Shown here: positions 17,216 to 25,056 of the stretch, piece by piece
How the letters are laid out: each line of letters starts with the position of its first letter
Numbering within the stretch: the first letter of the stretch is position 1
Assembly (NCBI GenBank): GCA_945861935.1
Contig: CAMAVU010000009.1
Span: 1 to 39,504 of the forward strand
DNA length: 39,504 nt
DNA from: Bifidobacterium breve
GTDB taxonomy: Bacteria; Actinomycetota; Thermoleophilia; Miltoncostaeales; Miltoncostaeaceae
Reading direction: 5' to 3'
Notes under the pieces: model-generated
Told to the model about the DNA's origin: nothing
What the model saw: the letters and a program-made list of their open reading frames with translations, nothing else
Database searches by the model: none
Position numbers and translations under genes: made by a program

Positions 17216-17620
17216 GTGCGGAGGCTCGCGGTGACACTCGGAGTCGGATTCCTGCTCTCCGTTGGAGCAGCAGCAGCACCCTCGGGCGCGTCGGCCGCTG
17301 CATGGTGCTCGTTCCCCGGCAATGCACCCACCTGCTCGTCTTTTGGGGCAATAGGAACGTCACCTAACTGGCGATCATCCGCGACTCCGACGGCCCAGTT
17401 CATTACGGGCTTTCCCTACATGTTCAACCAGACAGCGGGGACTTCGAAGAGGATCGACCGGCGTTACTGGGGCGACGGCTCGGGCTCGCTGCAGAATCAG
17501 TGGTTCGGCTCTATGCCGAACTGGCAGGTGCCGGCTGGGTGGTGGGCCTACTCGTCCTGGCACTGCGTCAACCTTGCCGGTGGCACCGTGAACGTGAAGT
17601 GCGGCGACGTCTACCCGTGA
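17216..17620 (+). CDS. small exported protein, four cysteines, aromatic-rich
   Basis: No family is recognised. Residues 1-29 are a signal peptide (MRRLAVTLGVGFLLSVGAAA, Ala-rich, ending ASAAAW). The mature part of about 105 residues has Cys31, Cys40, Cys117 and Cys129, an even number fit for two disulfides, and is strikingly rich in Trp, Tyr and Phe (RRYWGDGSG, NQWFGSMPNW, GWWAYSSWHC). GTG 17216 is set by the signal peptide and a TAACGT box. The next gene begins 32 bases later with its own ribosome binding site, so the two likely share a transcript. Base composition is lower in GC than the neighbours. Confidence 0.75.
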   Translation: MRRLAVTLGVGFLLSVGAAAAPSGASAAAWCSFPGNAPTCSSFGAIGTSPNWRSSATPTAQFITGFPYMFNQTAGTSKRIDRRYWGDGSGSLQNQWFGSMPNWQVPAGWWAYSSWHCVNLAGGTVNVKCGDVYP

Positions 17621-17652
17621 AGAGCGATCAACACCGATCATCGGAGGACGGC

Positions 17653-18318
17653 ATGCGTACTGACAATGCGGGCCCGGAGGGTCACGTGTGGCTGAGGGGG
17701 ACGGTAGGACGTGTTGTGGTAGGCGCGACCCTCGGCTCCCTCGCGCTCGTCGCGTCGTTGGTTCTCAGTCGCCAGGCAAGTGGACAGGCCATCGCTCCGA
17801 CCAGCGAACGTGCCATCGACCCGAGCACCGGGCGCGTCGACTTAACGACATCATCCGACCGCATCACTGTCGCAGGTGGAGCAGTAACACTCCCGCGTGA
17901 AGTCGGGGACGTCGTCAGCCCGGGCTCGCTCAAAATCGTGGGCGACGGCGCGGGCATCACCGTCCTGCTCGGCGACCCCAAGCCAGGCGCCACGCTCGTC
18001 GGTCGATCTCTTGGGGGACAGGGTTGCGTCGTCGTCAGCACTGACGCGGGTCGGCAGGCTCAGATGGGCTGCGGGGCTCGATCCACGATTGCCCGGAAGG
18101 GGGCGACCTTCGCCTATCGGGACGTGAAAGAAGGCGTCGTGTCTGGCGGGGTTCTCCTGCCGGAGGGAGCCACGGACGTCACTGTGAATGGTGAAACGCT
18201 GTCGGCTGGCACCCGCGCTGTGACTTTCCGGGTAGCCGATACAGAAACGGTGGAAATCTCCTTCACCGGCCGGGGTGGACGAGTGACGAACGCAATCACA
18301 CCGGACGTCTGGCGCTAG
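17653..18318 (+). CDS. membrane-anchored or exported beta-rich protein, unknown
   Basis: I do not recognise a family. 221 residues: a short polar N-terminus, one hydrophobic segment at about 18-39 (VGRVVVGATLGSLALVASLV), then a beta-strand-rich exterior part with SSDRITVAGGAVTLPREVGD, a pair of cysteines (QGCVVVS, QMGCGARS) and VTFRVADTETVEISFTGRGG. ATG 17653 has CGGAGGA about 5 bases upstream. It follows the small Cys-rich exported protein, and both lie in the lower-GC patch. The pair may act together at the cell surface; this is inference from position only. Confidence 0.75.
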   Translation: MRTDNAGPEGHVWLRGTVGRVVVGATLGSLALVASLVLSRQASGQAIAPTSERAIDPSTGRVDLTTSSDRITVAGGAVTLPREVGDVVSPGSLKIVGDGAGITVLLGDPKPGATLVGRSLGGQGCVVVSTDAGRQAQMGCGARSTIARKGATFAYRDVKEGVVSGGVLLPEGATDVTVNGETLSAGTRAVTFRVADTETVEISFTGRGGRVTNAITPDVWR

Positions 18319-18335
18319 GTAGGGACACTCAACGC

Positions 18336-18369
18336 CCGGTGACAGTCACCACCCGGTGACTGTCACCGG
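18336..18369. repeat. compound palindrome, copy 1
   Basis: GGTGACAGTCACC, spacer ACCC, GGTGACTGTCACC. Each 13-base half is itself palindromic about its centre base, and the two halves are reverse complements. In this copy the outer arms extend to 15 bases (CC...GG). It is 18 bases after the upstream stop codon. Confidence 0.85.
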
Positions 18370-18418
18370 AAGCGGGTCAGGCCCGACGCGCGCCTTCCGC
18401 TACCGGGGGGTGGGTCCT

Positions 18419-18442
18419 GCTCCCGGAGGTGCTCCCGGAGGT
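18419..18442. repeat. 12-bp direct repeat pair
   Basis: GCTCCCGGAGGT is repeated back to back at 18419-18430 and 18431-18442. Confidence 0.8.
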
Positions 18443-18449
18443 GTTCGAC

Positions 18450-18487
18450 GGCATGGGTGACCGGCATGGGTGACCGGCATGGGTGAC
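18450..18487. repeat. 13-bp tandem repeat, nearly three units
   Basis: GGCATGGGTGACC occurs at 18450-18462 and 18463-18475. A third unit, at 18476, runs into the second palindrome copy (GGCATGGGTGACa). Confidence 0.85.
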
Positions 18488-18513
18488 AGTCACCACCCGG
18501 TGACTGTCACCGG
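18482..18513. repeat. compound palindrome, copy 2
   Basis: The same 32-base core as at 18338-18369 is repeated without a mismatch: GGTGACAGTCACC, ACCC, GGTGACTGTCACC, GG. The two copies start 144 bases apart in direct orientation, although the element is nearly its own reverse complement. Confidence 0.85.
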
Positions 18514-18627
18514 CACTCTGGGCATGCGTGGTCCCGCACGGTGATCCCGGCATGGCCACCACCATCGTCTTGCCACCCACGCCCATGCAACGTGAGGCCC
18601 GCGGCGTGACTTTGCGTGGACCGGCCG

Positions 18628-19446
18628 CTACGAGAGCGCGCGCCGCCGGAATGCCAGCGCCGCGGCCGCTGCGAGGGCCAGGCACCAGAGGAGCGTCCAG
18701 ACGATCGCCGCTCCTGATGACGCGGGCACCAGCACCACGTTGCCGTTGATCTCCAACTGGGCACCCGCCACGTCGGCGACCCCCCGGGCCTGCATGTCGC
18801 TCAGCATCGGCGATGTGATTGCGCGGGGGAAGAGCAGATAGAGCGCAGTGATGAAGCCGGTCCAGGACGTGCCGATGACCTCGGCATCCGCTGCGGCCAT
18901 GAGGTTGGCGAGCGACAGGCACGAGACGAAGGCGAAGGCGGCGACGATGGCCGATGCCACCGGGCCGAGGGCCACGCTGCACAGCGCGGCAGCGAGCAGC
19001 ACCAGGACCATGTTCCCGAGCATCGCGCAGCCGTGCACGACCAGGTCCTGGTCGCCTCCCTGGCCGATCACCGCCGAGGCGATGGCGGCCACGGCGATCC
19101 ACATGGCGAAGCCCGCCACGAGCACGGTCAGGCGCCCCGCGATGCGGCCGAGGGCCACGGTTACCCGCGGCGTCCCCGTGGCCACCTGCAGACCCACCCA
19201 TCCGGCGTCGGCATCGCGGTTGAAGGTGCTGGCGCCGAGGGCGGCGGCAAGCACGAGGCCCACCACCAACTCGACGCCGGCGGTCCACGATCGCATGGTG
19301 TCGGTTGCGGCGAGCCCGTTGCGGCCCGCCGCCACGATTGCGCCGGCGACGATGAGGGCGGCGCCCACGAGCAGCACGACCATGGCCCAGCGACGCCGGG
19401 AGATGCCGCGCGCCTCGACCCGCCCGATCACCTGTGCGCCACTCAC
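18628..19446 (-). CDS. ABC-2 type transporter permease
   Basis: A 272-residue integral membrane protein with about six hydrophobic segments: near MVVLLVGAALIVAGAIVAAG, VELVVGLVLAAALGA, VLVAGFAMWIAVAAIA, MVLVLLAAALCSVALG, VASAIVAAFAFVSCLSLANL and the last near VWTLLWCLALAAAAALAF. The layout is that of an ABC-2 permease, with an extracytoplasmic loop before the last segment. GTG 19446 overlaps the stop of the ATPase gene by 4 bases (GTGA), so they are coupled. The substrate is unknown. It is the last gene of the run that begins with corA. Confidence 0.8.
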   Translation of the reverse strand: MSGAQVIGRVEARGISRRRWAMVVLLVGAALIVAGAIVAAGRNGLAATDTMRSWTAGVELVVGLVLAAALGASTFNRDADAGWVGLQVATGTPRVTVALGRIAGRLTVLVAGFAMWIAVAAIASAVIGQGGDQDLVVHGCAMLGNMVLVLLAAALCSVALGPVASAIVAAFAFVSCLSLANLMAAADAEVIGTSWTGFITALYLLFPRAITSPMLSDMQARGVADVAGAQLEINGNVVLVPASSGAAIVWTLLWCLALAAAAALAFRRRALS

Positions 19447-20054
19447 CCGGGTGCCCCGTCCACGAGGTGGAGGCCGGCCCCGAGCAGCCCAGGCAGGCCA
19501 CCGGGGTCCTTCGAGGCTGCGAGCACGGCTGCGCCCCGGTCCATGGCCCGGCGGATCGCGGCCGTGGTCTCGGGGAATTCCCACGGGTCGTCCAGCACCA
19601 GCAGGTCCGGCTGCCCCACGAGGGCGCACGCGAGGGATGTGCGGCGCACGTCCTCGACCTCCAGAGCCTCCACCCGTGCGTCGGGTGTGCCGACACCGGC
19701 CTCCTCGATGGCACGGCCGGCCTCGCCGGGGTCCTGCCCCCTGAGGGCCGCGACCATCTCCACCACCTCACGTGCCCGGAGCCCGTAGCCGAAGGGCCAC
19801 GATTGCGGTGCCCAGCCGATGCGGCGCAGGGTCGCAGGGTCGCCGGGTGGGGCGCCGAGGACAGAGATTTCACCGCCGGGGCCCGCGAGCCCCAGCACGG
19901 CCCGCAGGACGCTCGACTTGCCCGATCCACTCGCGCCGGTGATGAGGAGCCCGGCACCCGCACGCAGGTCGAGGTTGACGCCGCTCACCGCCAACGCCCC
20001 ACCCCGCCGATACCGCACCTGGATGGCGCGGGCACGGACGACCGTGTCAGGCAA
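19443..20054 (-). CDS. ABC transporter ATPase with degenerate catalytic motifs
   Basis: The ABC ATPase fold is clear, with Walker A GASGSGKSS (40-48) and Q-loop Gln84 (GWAPQSWPF). Other motifs are eroded. The place of the LSGGQ signature reads LEVED (131-135, before VRRTSLACALVG). Walker B ends LDDP, so the catalytic Glu is Asp156. The H-loop reads AASKD with no His. At 203 residues it is short. ATP binding looks possible, normal hydrolysis doubtful. Start: TTG 20054, preceded by GGAG and overlapping the ferredoxin stop by 8 bases, as no ATG or GTG fits the first strand. It partners the permease downstream. Confidence 0.83.
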   Translation of the reverse strand: MPDTVVRARAIQVRYRRGGALAVSGVNLDLRAGAGLLITGASGSGKSSVLRAVLGLAGPGGEISVLGAPPGDPATLRRIGWAPQSWPFGYGLRAREVVEMVAALRGQDPGEAGRAIEEAGVGTPDARVEALEVEDVRRTSLACALVGQPDLLVLDDPWEFPETTAAIRRAMDRGAAVLAASKDPGGLPGLLGAGLHLVDGAPG

Positions 20055-20277
20055 GCCGCTCCAGGCGGATCGCCTCCTGCGGGCAGTCGCCGACGGCCTC
20101 GCGCACTGCATCGGCCAGGGAGGGGTCGAGAACATCCCCGCTGGCCGACGACAGGTTGGCGTCGTCGTCCACTGTGAACACCCCGGGAAGCCGGGCGATG
20201 CAGACCCGGGTGCCCATGCAGAGGTCGTGGTCCACATCCAGCCGATAGCGCTCGCCGTTGATCTCGATCTCGGCCAT
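20047..20277 (-). CDS. [3Fe-4S] ferredoxin
   Basis: A 76-residue soluble electron carrier. The cysteine pattern is C-x5-C (DLCMGTRVCIA) and a distant CP (GDCPQEAIRL), the single 3Fe-4S cluster type that serves cytochrome P450s and other oxygenases in actinomycetes. The start MAEIEINGERYRLDVD is at ATG 20277, one base after the phosphomannomutase stop. The 3' end overlaps the ATPase start. No P450 or reductase is in the window, so its partner is unknown. Confidence 0.9.
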   Translation of the reverse strand: MAEIEINGERYRLDVDHDLCMGTRVCIARLPGVFTVDDDANLSSASGDVLDPSLADAVREAVGDCPQEAIRLERLA

Positions 20278-20278
20278 G

Positions 20279-21631
20279 TCAGCCCTCCCTGATGACGGCG
20301 AGAACCTCGTCCCGCTTGCGTTCCATGTCGGCCTCCGACACAAGCGACTCGAGGTTCAGTCGCAGGAGCGGCTCGGTGTTCGAGGGTCGCACGTTGAAGT
20401 GCCAGTCATCGTAGGTGACCGAGAGGCCGTCGAGGTCGGCATGGCGGCCGTCCGCGTACCGTGACCGGAGCCGGGCGAGTGCCGCCCCGACGTCGTCCAC
20501 CGTCGAGTTGATCTCGCCCGAGATGTGGTAGCGGGCACGCAGCGTCGCGACCATCTCCGACAGGGGCTGGCCGGACGTGGCGAGGATCTCGAGGACCATG
20601 AGCGCCGGGATGAGGCCCGAGTCGGCGAACGAGAAGTCGCGGAAGTAGTAGTGGCCGCTCACCTCGCCGGCGAATACCGCGTCCACCTCCCGCATCCGGC
20701 GCTTGATGAACGCGTGGCCCACCCGGAACTCGTCGGGCGTACCGCCTGCCCCGACGATGGCATCGCGCACGGCCCACGAGGCGCGCAGGTCATACACGAC
20801 GGTGGACGGCCCGACGCGCTCCAGGATGTGCCGGGCCAGCAGGGCGGTGAGGAAGTCCCCCGCCACGAAGCCGCCCTTCTCGTCGATGAAGAAGCAGCGG
20901 TCGGCATCGCCGTCCCAGGCGATGCCGAGGTCGGCCCCTTCCTCGACCACGGCGCGCTCGATGAACGCGCGGTTCTCCGGGAGCAGGGGGTTCGGCTCGT
21001 GGTGCGGGAAGCGCCCGTCCGGGTCGAGGAAGCACGGCACCGCGTCGAGATTGATCCGCTCAAGAACGCGCGGGAGGTACAGCCCCGCCATGCCATTAGC
21101 GGCGTCGAGCACAACCCTGAGTCCGCTGATGGCGGACGGGGTGACGAAGCCCATGCAGCGGTCCACGAAGCGCTCGAGCAGGCCGTCGTCTGCCGACGCG
21201 GTGCCCGGCACGGGTGCCGCCGGGGGCTCACCGGCCAGGGCCAGCCGCCCGATCTCGGCGATGCCGGTATCGCCGGACAGCGGCAGGGCCCCGGCGGTGA
21301 CCATCTTGGCGCCCGTGTAGGCGGGCGGGTTGTGGCTCGCCGTGACGACTGCCCCCGCGTCGTAGCCGCCCTCGGCGACGGCGAAGTAGACCATCTCGGT
21401 CGCGGCGAGCCCGAGGTCGGTGACGTCCGCCCCGGCCGAGAGGACCCCGCGGATGAGCGCGGCGCTGATGCCCGGCGACGAGAGCCGCACATCGCGCCCC
21501 ACTGCGACCCGCCGGGCCCCCGTGACCGCGACGAAGGCCCGCCCGATCCGCTCGGCACCCTCCTCGTCCACCTGCTCCCCGTACAGCCCCCGGATGTCGT
21601 AGGCCTTGAAGACCGCCGGGTCGAGCGTCAC
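20279..21631 (-). CDS. manB: phosphomannomutase/phosphoglucomutase
   Basis: The enzyme moves phosphate between C6 and C1 of mannose (or glucose), supplying GDP-mannose or UDP-glucose precursors. All four landmarks are present: the phosphoserine loop TASHNP (97-102, Ser99), the metal site DGDADR (240-245), the sugar loop GEVSGH (322-327) and the phosphate site RPSNTEP (415-421). 450 residues. GTG 21631 overlaps the HIT gene's stop by 4 bases. GEVSGH favours the bacterial PMM/PGM class; sugar preference is not settled. Confidence 0.94.
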   Translation of the reverse strand: MTLDPAVFKAYDIRGLYGEQVDEEGAERIGRAFVAVTGARRVAVGRDVRLSSPGISAALIRGVLSAGADVTDLGLAATEMVYFAVAEGGYDAGAVVTASHNPPAYTGAKMVTAGALPLSGDTGIAEIGRLALAGEPPAAPVPGTASADDGLLERFVDRCMGFVTPSAISGLRVVLDAANGMAGLYLPRVLERINLDAVPCFLDPDGRFPHHEPNPLLPENRAFIERAVVEEGADLGIAWDGDADRCFFIDEKGGFVAGDFLTALLARHILERVGPSTVVYDLRASWAVRDAIVGAGGTPDEFRVGHAFIKRRMREVDAVFAGEVSGHYYFRDFSFADSGLIPALMVLEILATSGQPLSEMVATLRARYHISGEINSTVDDVGAALARLRSRYADGRHADLDGLSVTYDDWHFNVRPSNTEPLLRLNLESLVSEADMERKRDEVLAVIREG

Positions 21632-22146
21632 GCGCCGAACCCCGGCTTCAGGATCGCGTAGGTCTCATCCAGGCCCTGCGGCATCACGCGAATGTCCCCG
21701 GTGACGGTGATGAAGTTGGTGTCGCCCGTCCACCGTGGCACGAGGTGGAGGTGCAGGTGGTCCTCGATCCCGGCGCCCGCAGCGGATCCCTGATTCATCC
21801 CGAGGTTGAAGCCGTGGGGACCCATGGCCTCGGTCAGCACGGTCTGGGCGGCACGGGTGAGGTCCATCATCTCGGCCGTGGCCTCCGCGGTCATGTCGGT
21901 GAGGCGATCCACGTGGGCATAGGGGATCACCATCAGGTGCCCCGTGGAATAGGGGTATGCGTTCATGATGACGAAGCAGTGCTCGCCGCGCGTGAGGATG
22001 AGGGCGCCGTCGTCATCGCCCATGGCCGGAAGGGCACAGAACCGGCAGGCAGGTCCGTCGAACGCATCGTCGTGCTCGGCCGACACGTAGGTCATCCGCC
22101 ACGGCGCCCAGATGATCCGGCGGCCGGCGGGCTCACCTACAGCCAC
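21628..22146 (-). CDS. HIT-family nucleotide hydrolase/phosphorylase
   Basis: Histidine-triad proteins act on nucleotide-phosphate bonds such as Ap4A. The triad is HLHLHLVPRW. A CRFC zinc-type knuckle lies near residue 34, and NLGMNQGSAAGAGIEDH comes just before the triad. The N-terminal IIWAPWRMTYV is typical of actinobacterial Ap4A-phosphorylase-like members. 172 residues. GTG 22146 overlaps the corA stop by 10 bases. Its stop overlaps manB. Confidence 0.88.
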   Translation of the reverse strand: MAVGEPAGRRIIWAPWRMTYVSAEHDDAFDGPACRFCALPAMGDDDGALILTRGEHCFVIMNAYPYSTGHLMVIPYAHVDRLTDMTAEATAEMMDLTRAAQTVLTEAMGPHGFNLGMNQGSAAGAGIEDHLHLHLVPRWTGDTNFITVTGDIRVMPQGLDETYAILKPGFGA

Positions 22147-23135
22147 TTGCGCCTGCGGAAGTACCAGAGGACACCGACGGCGATCACCCCGAGCAGCGCC
22201 ATCAGGGCGATGAACGACACGACCCCGTTCCGGGCGAACGGCAGGCCATCAATGTTCATCCCGTAGAAGCCCGTGATCACGGTCATGGGCAGGATGAGCG
22301 CCGAGAGGATCGTCAGCACCGCGAGCATGTCGTTCAGGCGGTGGGTGATCACCGACTCGTTGGTGGCCTCGAGCGCCTCGGCCACCTCCTTGTAGTTCTC
22401 GAGCGAGTCCCAGATCCGCTCGTTCTTGTCGACGATGTCGTCGAAGTAGATTTCGAGGTCCTCCGGCGCGTACCGCTGGACGGCACGCTCCAGCATGCGG
22501 AGCGTGGGGCGCTGCGGCTTGATGACCTTCCGGTAGTTGATGATCTCCTGCTTGACGTTCGAGATGTCGCGCACCAGTTCGCGGTGGTGCCCCTCGAAGA
22601 TGGCGTCCTCGAGCACGTCGAGTTTGAACCCGATCTTGTCGAGGATCGGGAAGCAGTAGTCGAAGATCTGGTCGACGATCTCGTACAGCAGGAAGCCGGG
22701 ACCCTTCGACATGAAGTCGAACTGGGCGTCGGCCCGCGCCTCGCACCGCGACCACAGCGCCGAGATGGGCTTGAGGGGCTCCTTGGGGATGGTGATGAGC
22801 AGCCCGGGGCCGATGAAGACGTTGAGTTCGGCGGCCTGCAGGCGGCCCGTCCCCTTGTCGAAGCGGGGGAAGTGCAGGACCAGGAACACATAGTCGTCGT
22901 ACTCGTCGATCTTCGAGCGCTGCCGGCGGCGCGACAGGACGTCTTCGAGATCAAGGGCGTGGAACTGGTGGTGCTCCGCGAGCCAGGCCGTCTCGGCGGC
23001 GGTGGGCTCAGCGATGTTCAGCCAGGTGAGTCCATGGGCCTCGAGCCGCTGGACGTCCGGCCGCTCCCGCTCAGGGGCGGCCAGCGCGGAGGCGGTCCGC
23101 TTGGTCGTGCGACGGATGTTGGGAAGGCTCGCCAT
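22137..23135 (-). CDS. corA: CorA-type magnesium/cobalt transporter
   Basis: CorA is a pentameric channel for Mg2+ and Co2+. The signature GMN is present (TGFYGMNIDGLP) between the two C-terminal membrane helices (LTILSALILPMTVIT; VSFIALMALLGVIAVGVLW), and the protein ends with a basic RRRKWL. The large cytoplasmic domain precedes it. 332 residues. ATG 23135 has AGAGGA about 8 bases upstream. It heads a six-gene run whose junctions overlap or nearly touch. Confidence 0.94.
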   Translation of the reverse strand: MASLPNIRRTTKRTASALAAPERERPDVQRLEAHGLTWLNIAEPTAAETAWLAEHHQFHALDLEDVLSRRRQRSKIDEYDDYVFLVLHFPRFDKGTGRLQAAELNVFIGPGLLITIPKEPLKPISALWSRCEARADAQFDFMSKGPGFLLYEIVDQIFDYCFPILDKIGFKLDVLEDAIFEGHHRELVRDISNVKQEIINYRKVIKPQRPTLRMLERAVQRYAPEDLEIYFDDIVDKNERIWDSLENYKEVAEALEATNESVITHRLNDMLAVLTILSALILPMTVITGFYGMNIDGLPFARNGVVSFIALMALLGVIAVGVLWYFRRRKWL

Positions 23136-23215
23136 CGTCGAGTCCTCTCGTCGCGGTCATGCACGGCAGGTACGGCATCCGCGGGAGTGTATCGCGCAGG
23201 GCCTGCCCGCCCGGC

Positions 23216-23221
23216 TACTGT
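23216..23221 (+). promoter_or_regulatory. -10 box of the trp genes
   Basis: TACTGT lies 6 bases before GTG 23228, the chosen trpF start. Confidence 0.5.
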
Positions 23222-23227
23222 GGGGGC

Positions 23228-23872
23228 GTGTCGCGCGAGCAGAGGATCAAGTTCTGCGGGGTCACCCACCCGGCGGATGTGGAGGCCTGCGTTCTGGCGG
23301 GCGCGTGGGCCATTGGCGCGATCATGACGCCCGATGGGCCGCGCGCGCTTGACGCCGCCGCCGCGCGCGCGGTGATGGCTGCGGTCCCGGCCGACGTCGA
23401 GCGCGTGGGGGTGTTCGTGAACCCTGCGCCGGGCGACGTGGCCCGCGCCGTGATCGCCTGCGGCCTCACCCGTGTGCAACTGCACGCGACCCACGACATC
23501 GCCGCGGTCGCGCGCGCCGCCGAGGTCCCCGTGACCGTGGTGATTCCCCTCCGTGACGAGCGGTCTGTCGCCCTGGCCGACGCGCTCGACTGTGATCTGG
23601 TGCTATTCGACGCCGCGGTCCCCGGTGCGCATGGAGGGACGGGGGTGCGCGCTGACTGGACGGTGCTCGAGGCCCACCGACCGGGCCGCGTCTTCGCTCT
23701 GGCGGGCGGGCTCACACCGGAGGTCGTGGCTGATGCGGTACGCCGGGTGAGGCCCGACGTGCTCGACGTGTCGAGCGGGGTGGAGGGAGATGTGGTCGGC
23801 CGGAAGGACCCACGACGCATCCGCGCGTTCGCGGATGCCGCACGCCGGGCGGCGGCGGAGGTGGCCGCATGA
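23228..23872 (+). CDS. trpF: phosphoribosylanthranilate isomerase
   Basis: This is the third-stage tryptophan enzyme that converts PRA to CdRP. The barrel shows [12 protein letters not shown] (catalytic Cys near residue 10), [44 protein letters not shown] and LDVSSGVEG. About 214 residues. I place the start at GTG 23228, just before the first strand and 6 bases after TACTGT; an upstream ATG would add 23 unlikely residues. The stop overlaps the trpB start (ATGA). No trpC precedes it. Confidence 0.92.
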   Translation: MSREQRIKFCGVTHPADVEACVLAGAWAIGAIMTPDGPRALDAAAARAVMAAVPADVERVGVFVNPAPGDVARAVIACGLTRVQLHATHDIAAVARAAEVPVTVVIPLRDERSVALADALDCDLVLFDAAVPGAHGGTGVRADWTVLEAHRPGRVFALAGGLTPEVVADAVRRVRPDVLDVSSGVEGDVVGRKDPRRIRAFADAARRAAAEVAA

Positions 23873-25056
23873 GCGTCGCCAAGAGGTTCGGCCCGTATGG
23901 CGGGCGCTACGTACCCGAGACGGTGATCGGCGCTCTGGACGAGCTGACCGAGGCCTACGACCGCTACCGCGACGACCCGGGCTTCCGGGACGAGTTGGGG
24001 GCGCTGCTCGGGAACTACGTCGGGCGACCGACGCCCCTGTACCGGGCCGGACGCCTTGAGGAGGCATGGGGGCTGGACCGCGGCCTGTGGCTCAAGCGCG
24101 AGGACCTGTGTCACACGGGTGCGCACAAGATCAACAACGCCCTCGGCCAGGTGCTGCTGGCCCGCCGCATGGGCAAGCAGCGGATCATCGCCGAGACCGG
24201 GGCGGGCCAGCACGGAGTGGCCACCGCCACGGCGTCGGCCCTCGTGGGCCTGGGCTGCCGCGTGTACATGGGCCGCACGGACATGCGGCGCCAGCGTCTC
24301 AACGTGATCCGCATGCGGATGCTGGGCGCGGAGGTGACTCCGGTGGATTCCGGCAGCGGCACCCTCAAGGACGCTACCAGCGAAGCCATTCGCGACTGGG
24401 TGACCAACGTCGACACCACCCACTACATCATCGGCTCGGCCGTGGGGCCGGCGCCGTACCCCGAGATCGTCGCGGCGTTCCAGTCGGTCATCGGCAACGA
24501 GGCGCGGGCGCAGATGCTGGCCGAGACCGGCGGCCTGCCGGGCACGGTGGTCGCCTGCGTGGGCGGCGGGTCCAACGCCATCGGCATCTTCCGCGCCTTT
24601 CTTGATGACGCCGCGGTCGCCCTCGTGGGCGTGGAGGCCGGGGGGGAGGGGCCATCGGGGCGTCATGGAGCGTCGCTTGCCCTCGGGCGCCCCGGGGTGC
24701 TGCACGGCTCGTATTCCTACCTGTTACAGGACCCCGACGGGCAGGTGGCCGAGGCCCACTCGGTCTCGGCCGGGCTCGACTACCCCGGGGTCGGCCCGGA
24801 GCACTCGCACCTGCGCGATACCGGCCGGGTGTCGTATGTGAACGCCACGGACGAGGCCGCGCTCTCGGCATTCCTCGAGTGCTCCCGTCGGGAGGGCATC
24901 ATCCCGGCGCTCGAGTCGGCACATGCCCTCGCCCATGTGCGCGACGGTGCCGCGGGCCTCGCGGGGCCGGGACCCGTGCTGGTGTGCCTGTCGGGCCGGG
25001 GCGACAAGGACGTGGATCAGGCAGGCGCCGCGCTGGGAATCGACGCCAGTGCCTGA
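23869..25056 (+). CDS. trpB: tryptophan synthase beta chain
   Basis: TrpB joins indole and serine using pyridoxal phosphate. Landmarks are [12 protein letters not shown], the PLP lysine in [11 protein letters not shown] (Lys87), the Glu in [12 protein letters not shown], and the phosphate loop [10 protein letters not shown]. 395 residues. It is TrpB1-type, as expected next to trpA. ATG 23869 overlaps trpF by 4 bases, and the end overlaps trpA by 8 bases, so subunit synthesis is coupled. Confidence 0.97.
   Translation: MSVAKRFGPYGGRYVPETVIGALDELTEAYDRYRDDPGFRDELGALLGNYVGRPTPLYRAGRLEEAWGLDRGLWLKREDLCHTGAHKINNALGQVLLARRMGKQRIIAETGAGQHGVATATASALVGLGCRVYMGRTDMRRQRLNVIRMRMLGAEVTPVDSGSGTLKDATSEAIRDWVTNVDTTHYIIGSAVGPAPYPEIVAAFQSVIGNEARAQMLAETGGLPGTVVACVGGGSNAIGIFRAFLDDAAVALVGVEAGGEGPSGRHGASLALGRPGVLHGSYSYLLQDPDGQVAEAHSVSAGLDYPGVGPEHSHLRDTGRVSYVNATDEAALSAFLECSRREGIIPALESAHALAHVRDGAAGLAGPGPVLVCLSGRGDKDVDQAGAALGIDASA

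Larger units (their letters stand above)
18319..18627. other. non-coding stretch packed with short repeats
   Basis: This is 309 bases between the exported protein and the ABC permease gene (convergent). It contains two copies of a compound palindrome, a 12-base direct repeat pair and a 13-base tandem run, listed separately. No credible gene is seen. Confidence 0.7.

Noticed and set aside
18377-19963. 528-codon minus-strand frame over the repeat region and ABC permease
   Set aside because: The composition is Arg/Pro/Gly-rich with no motif, and the ABC permease and ATPase explain the same DNA in another frame.
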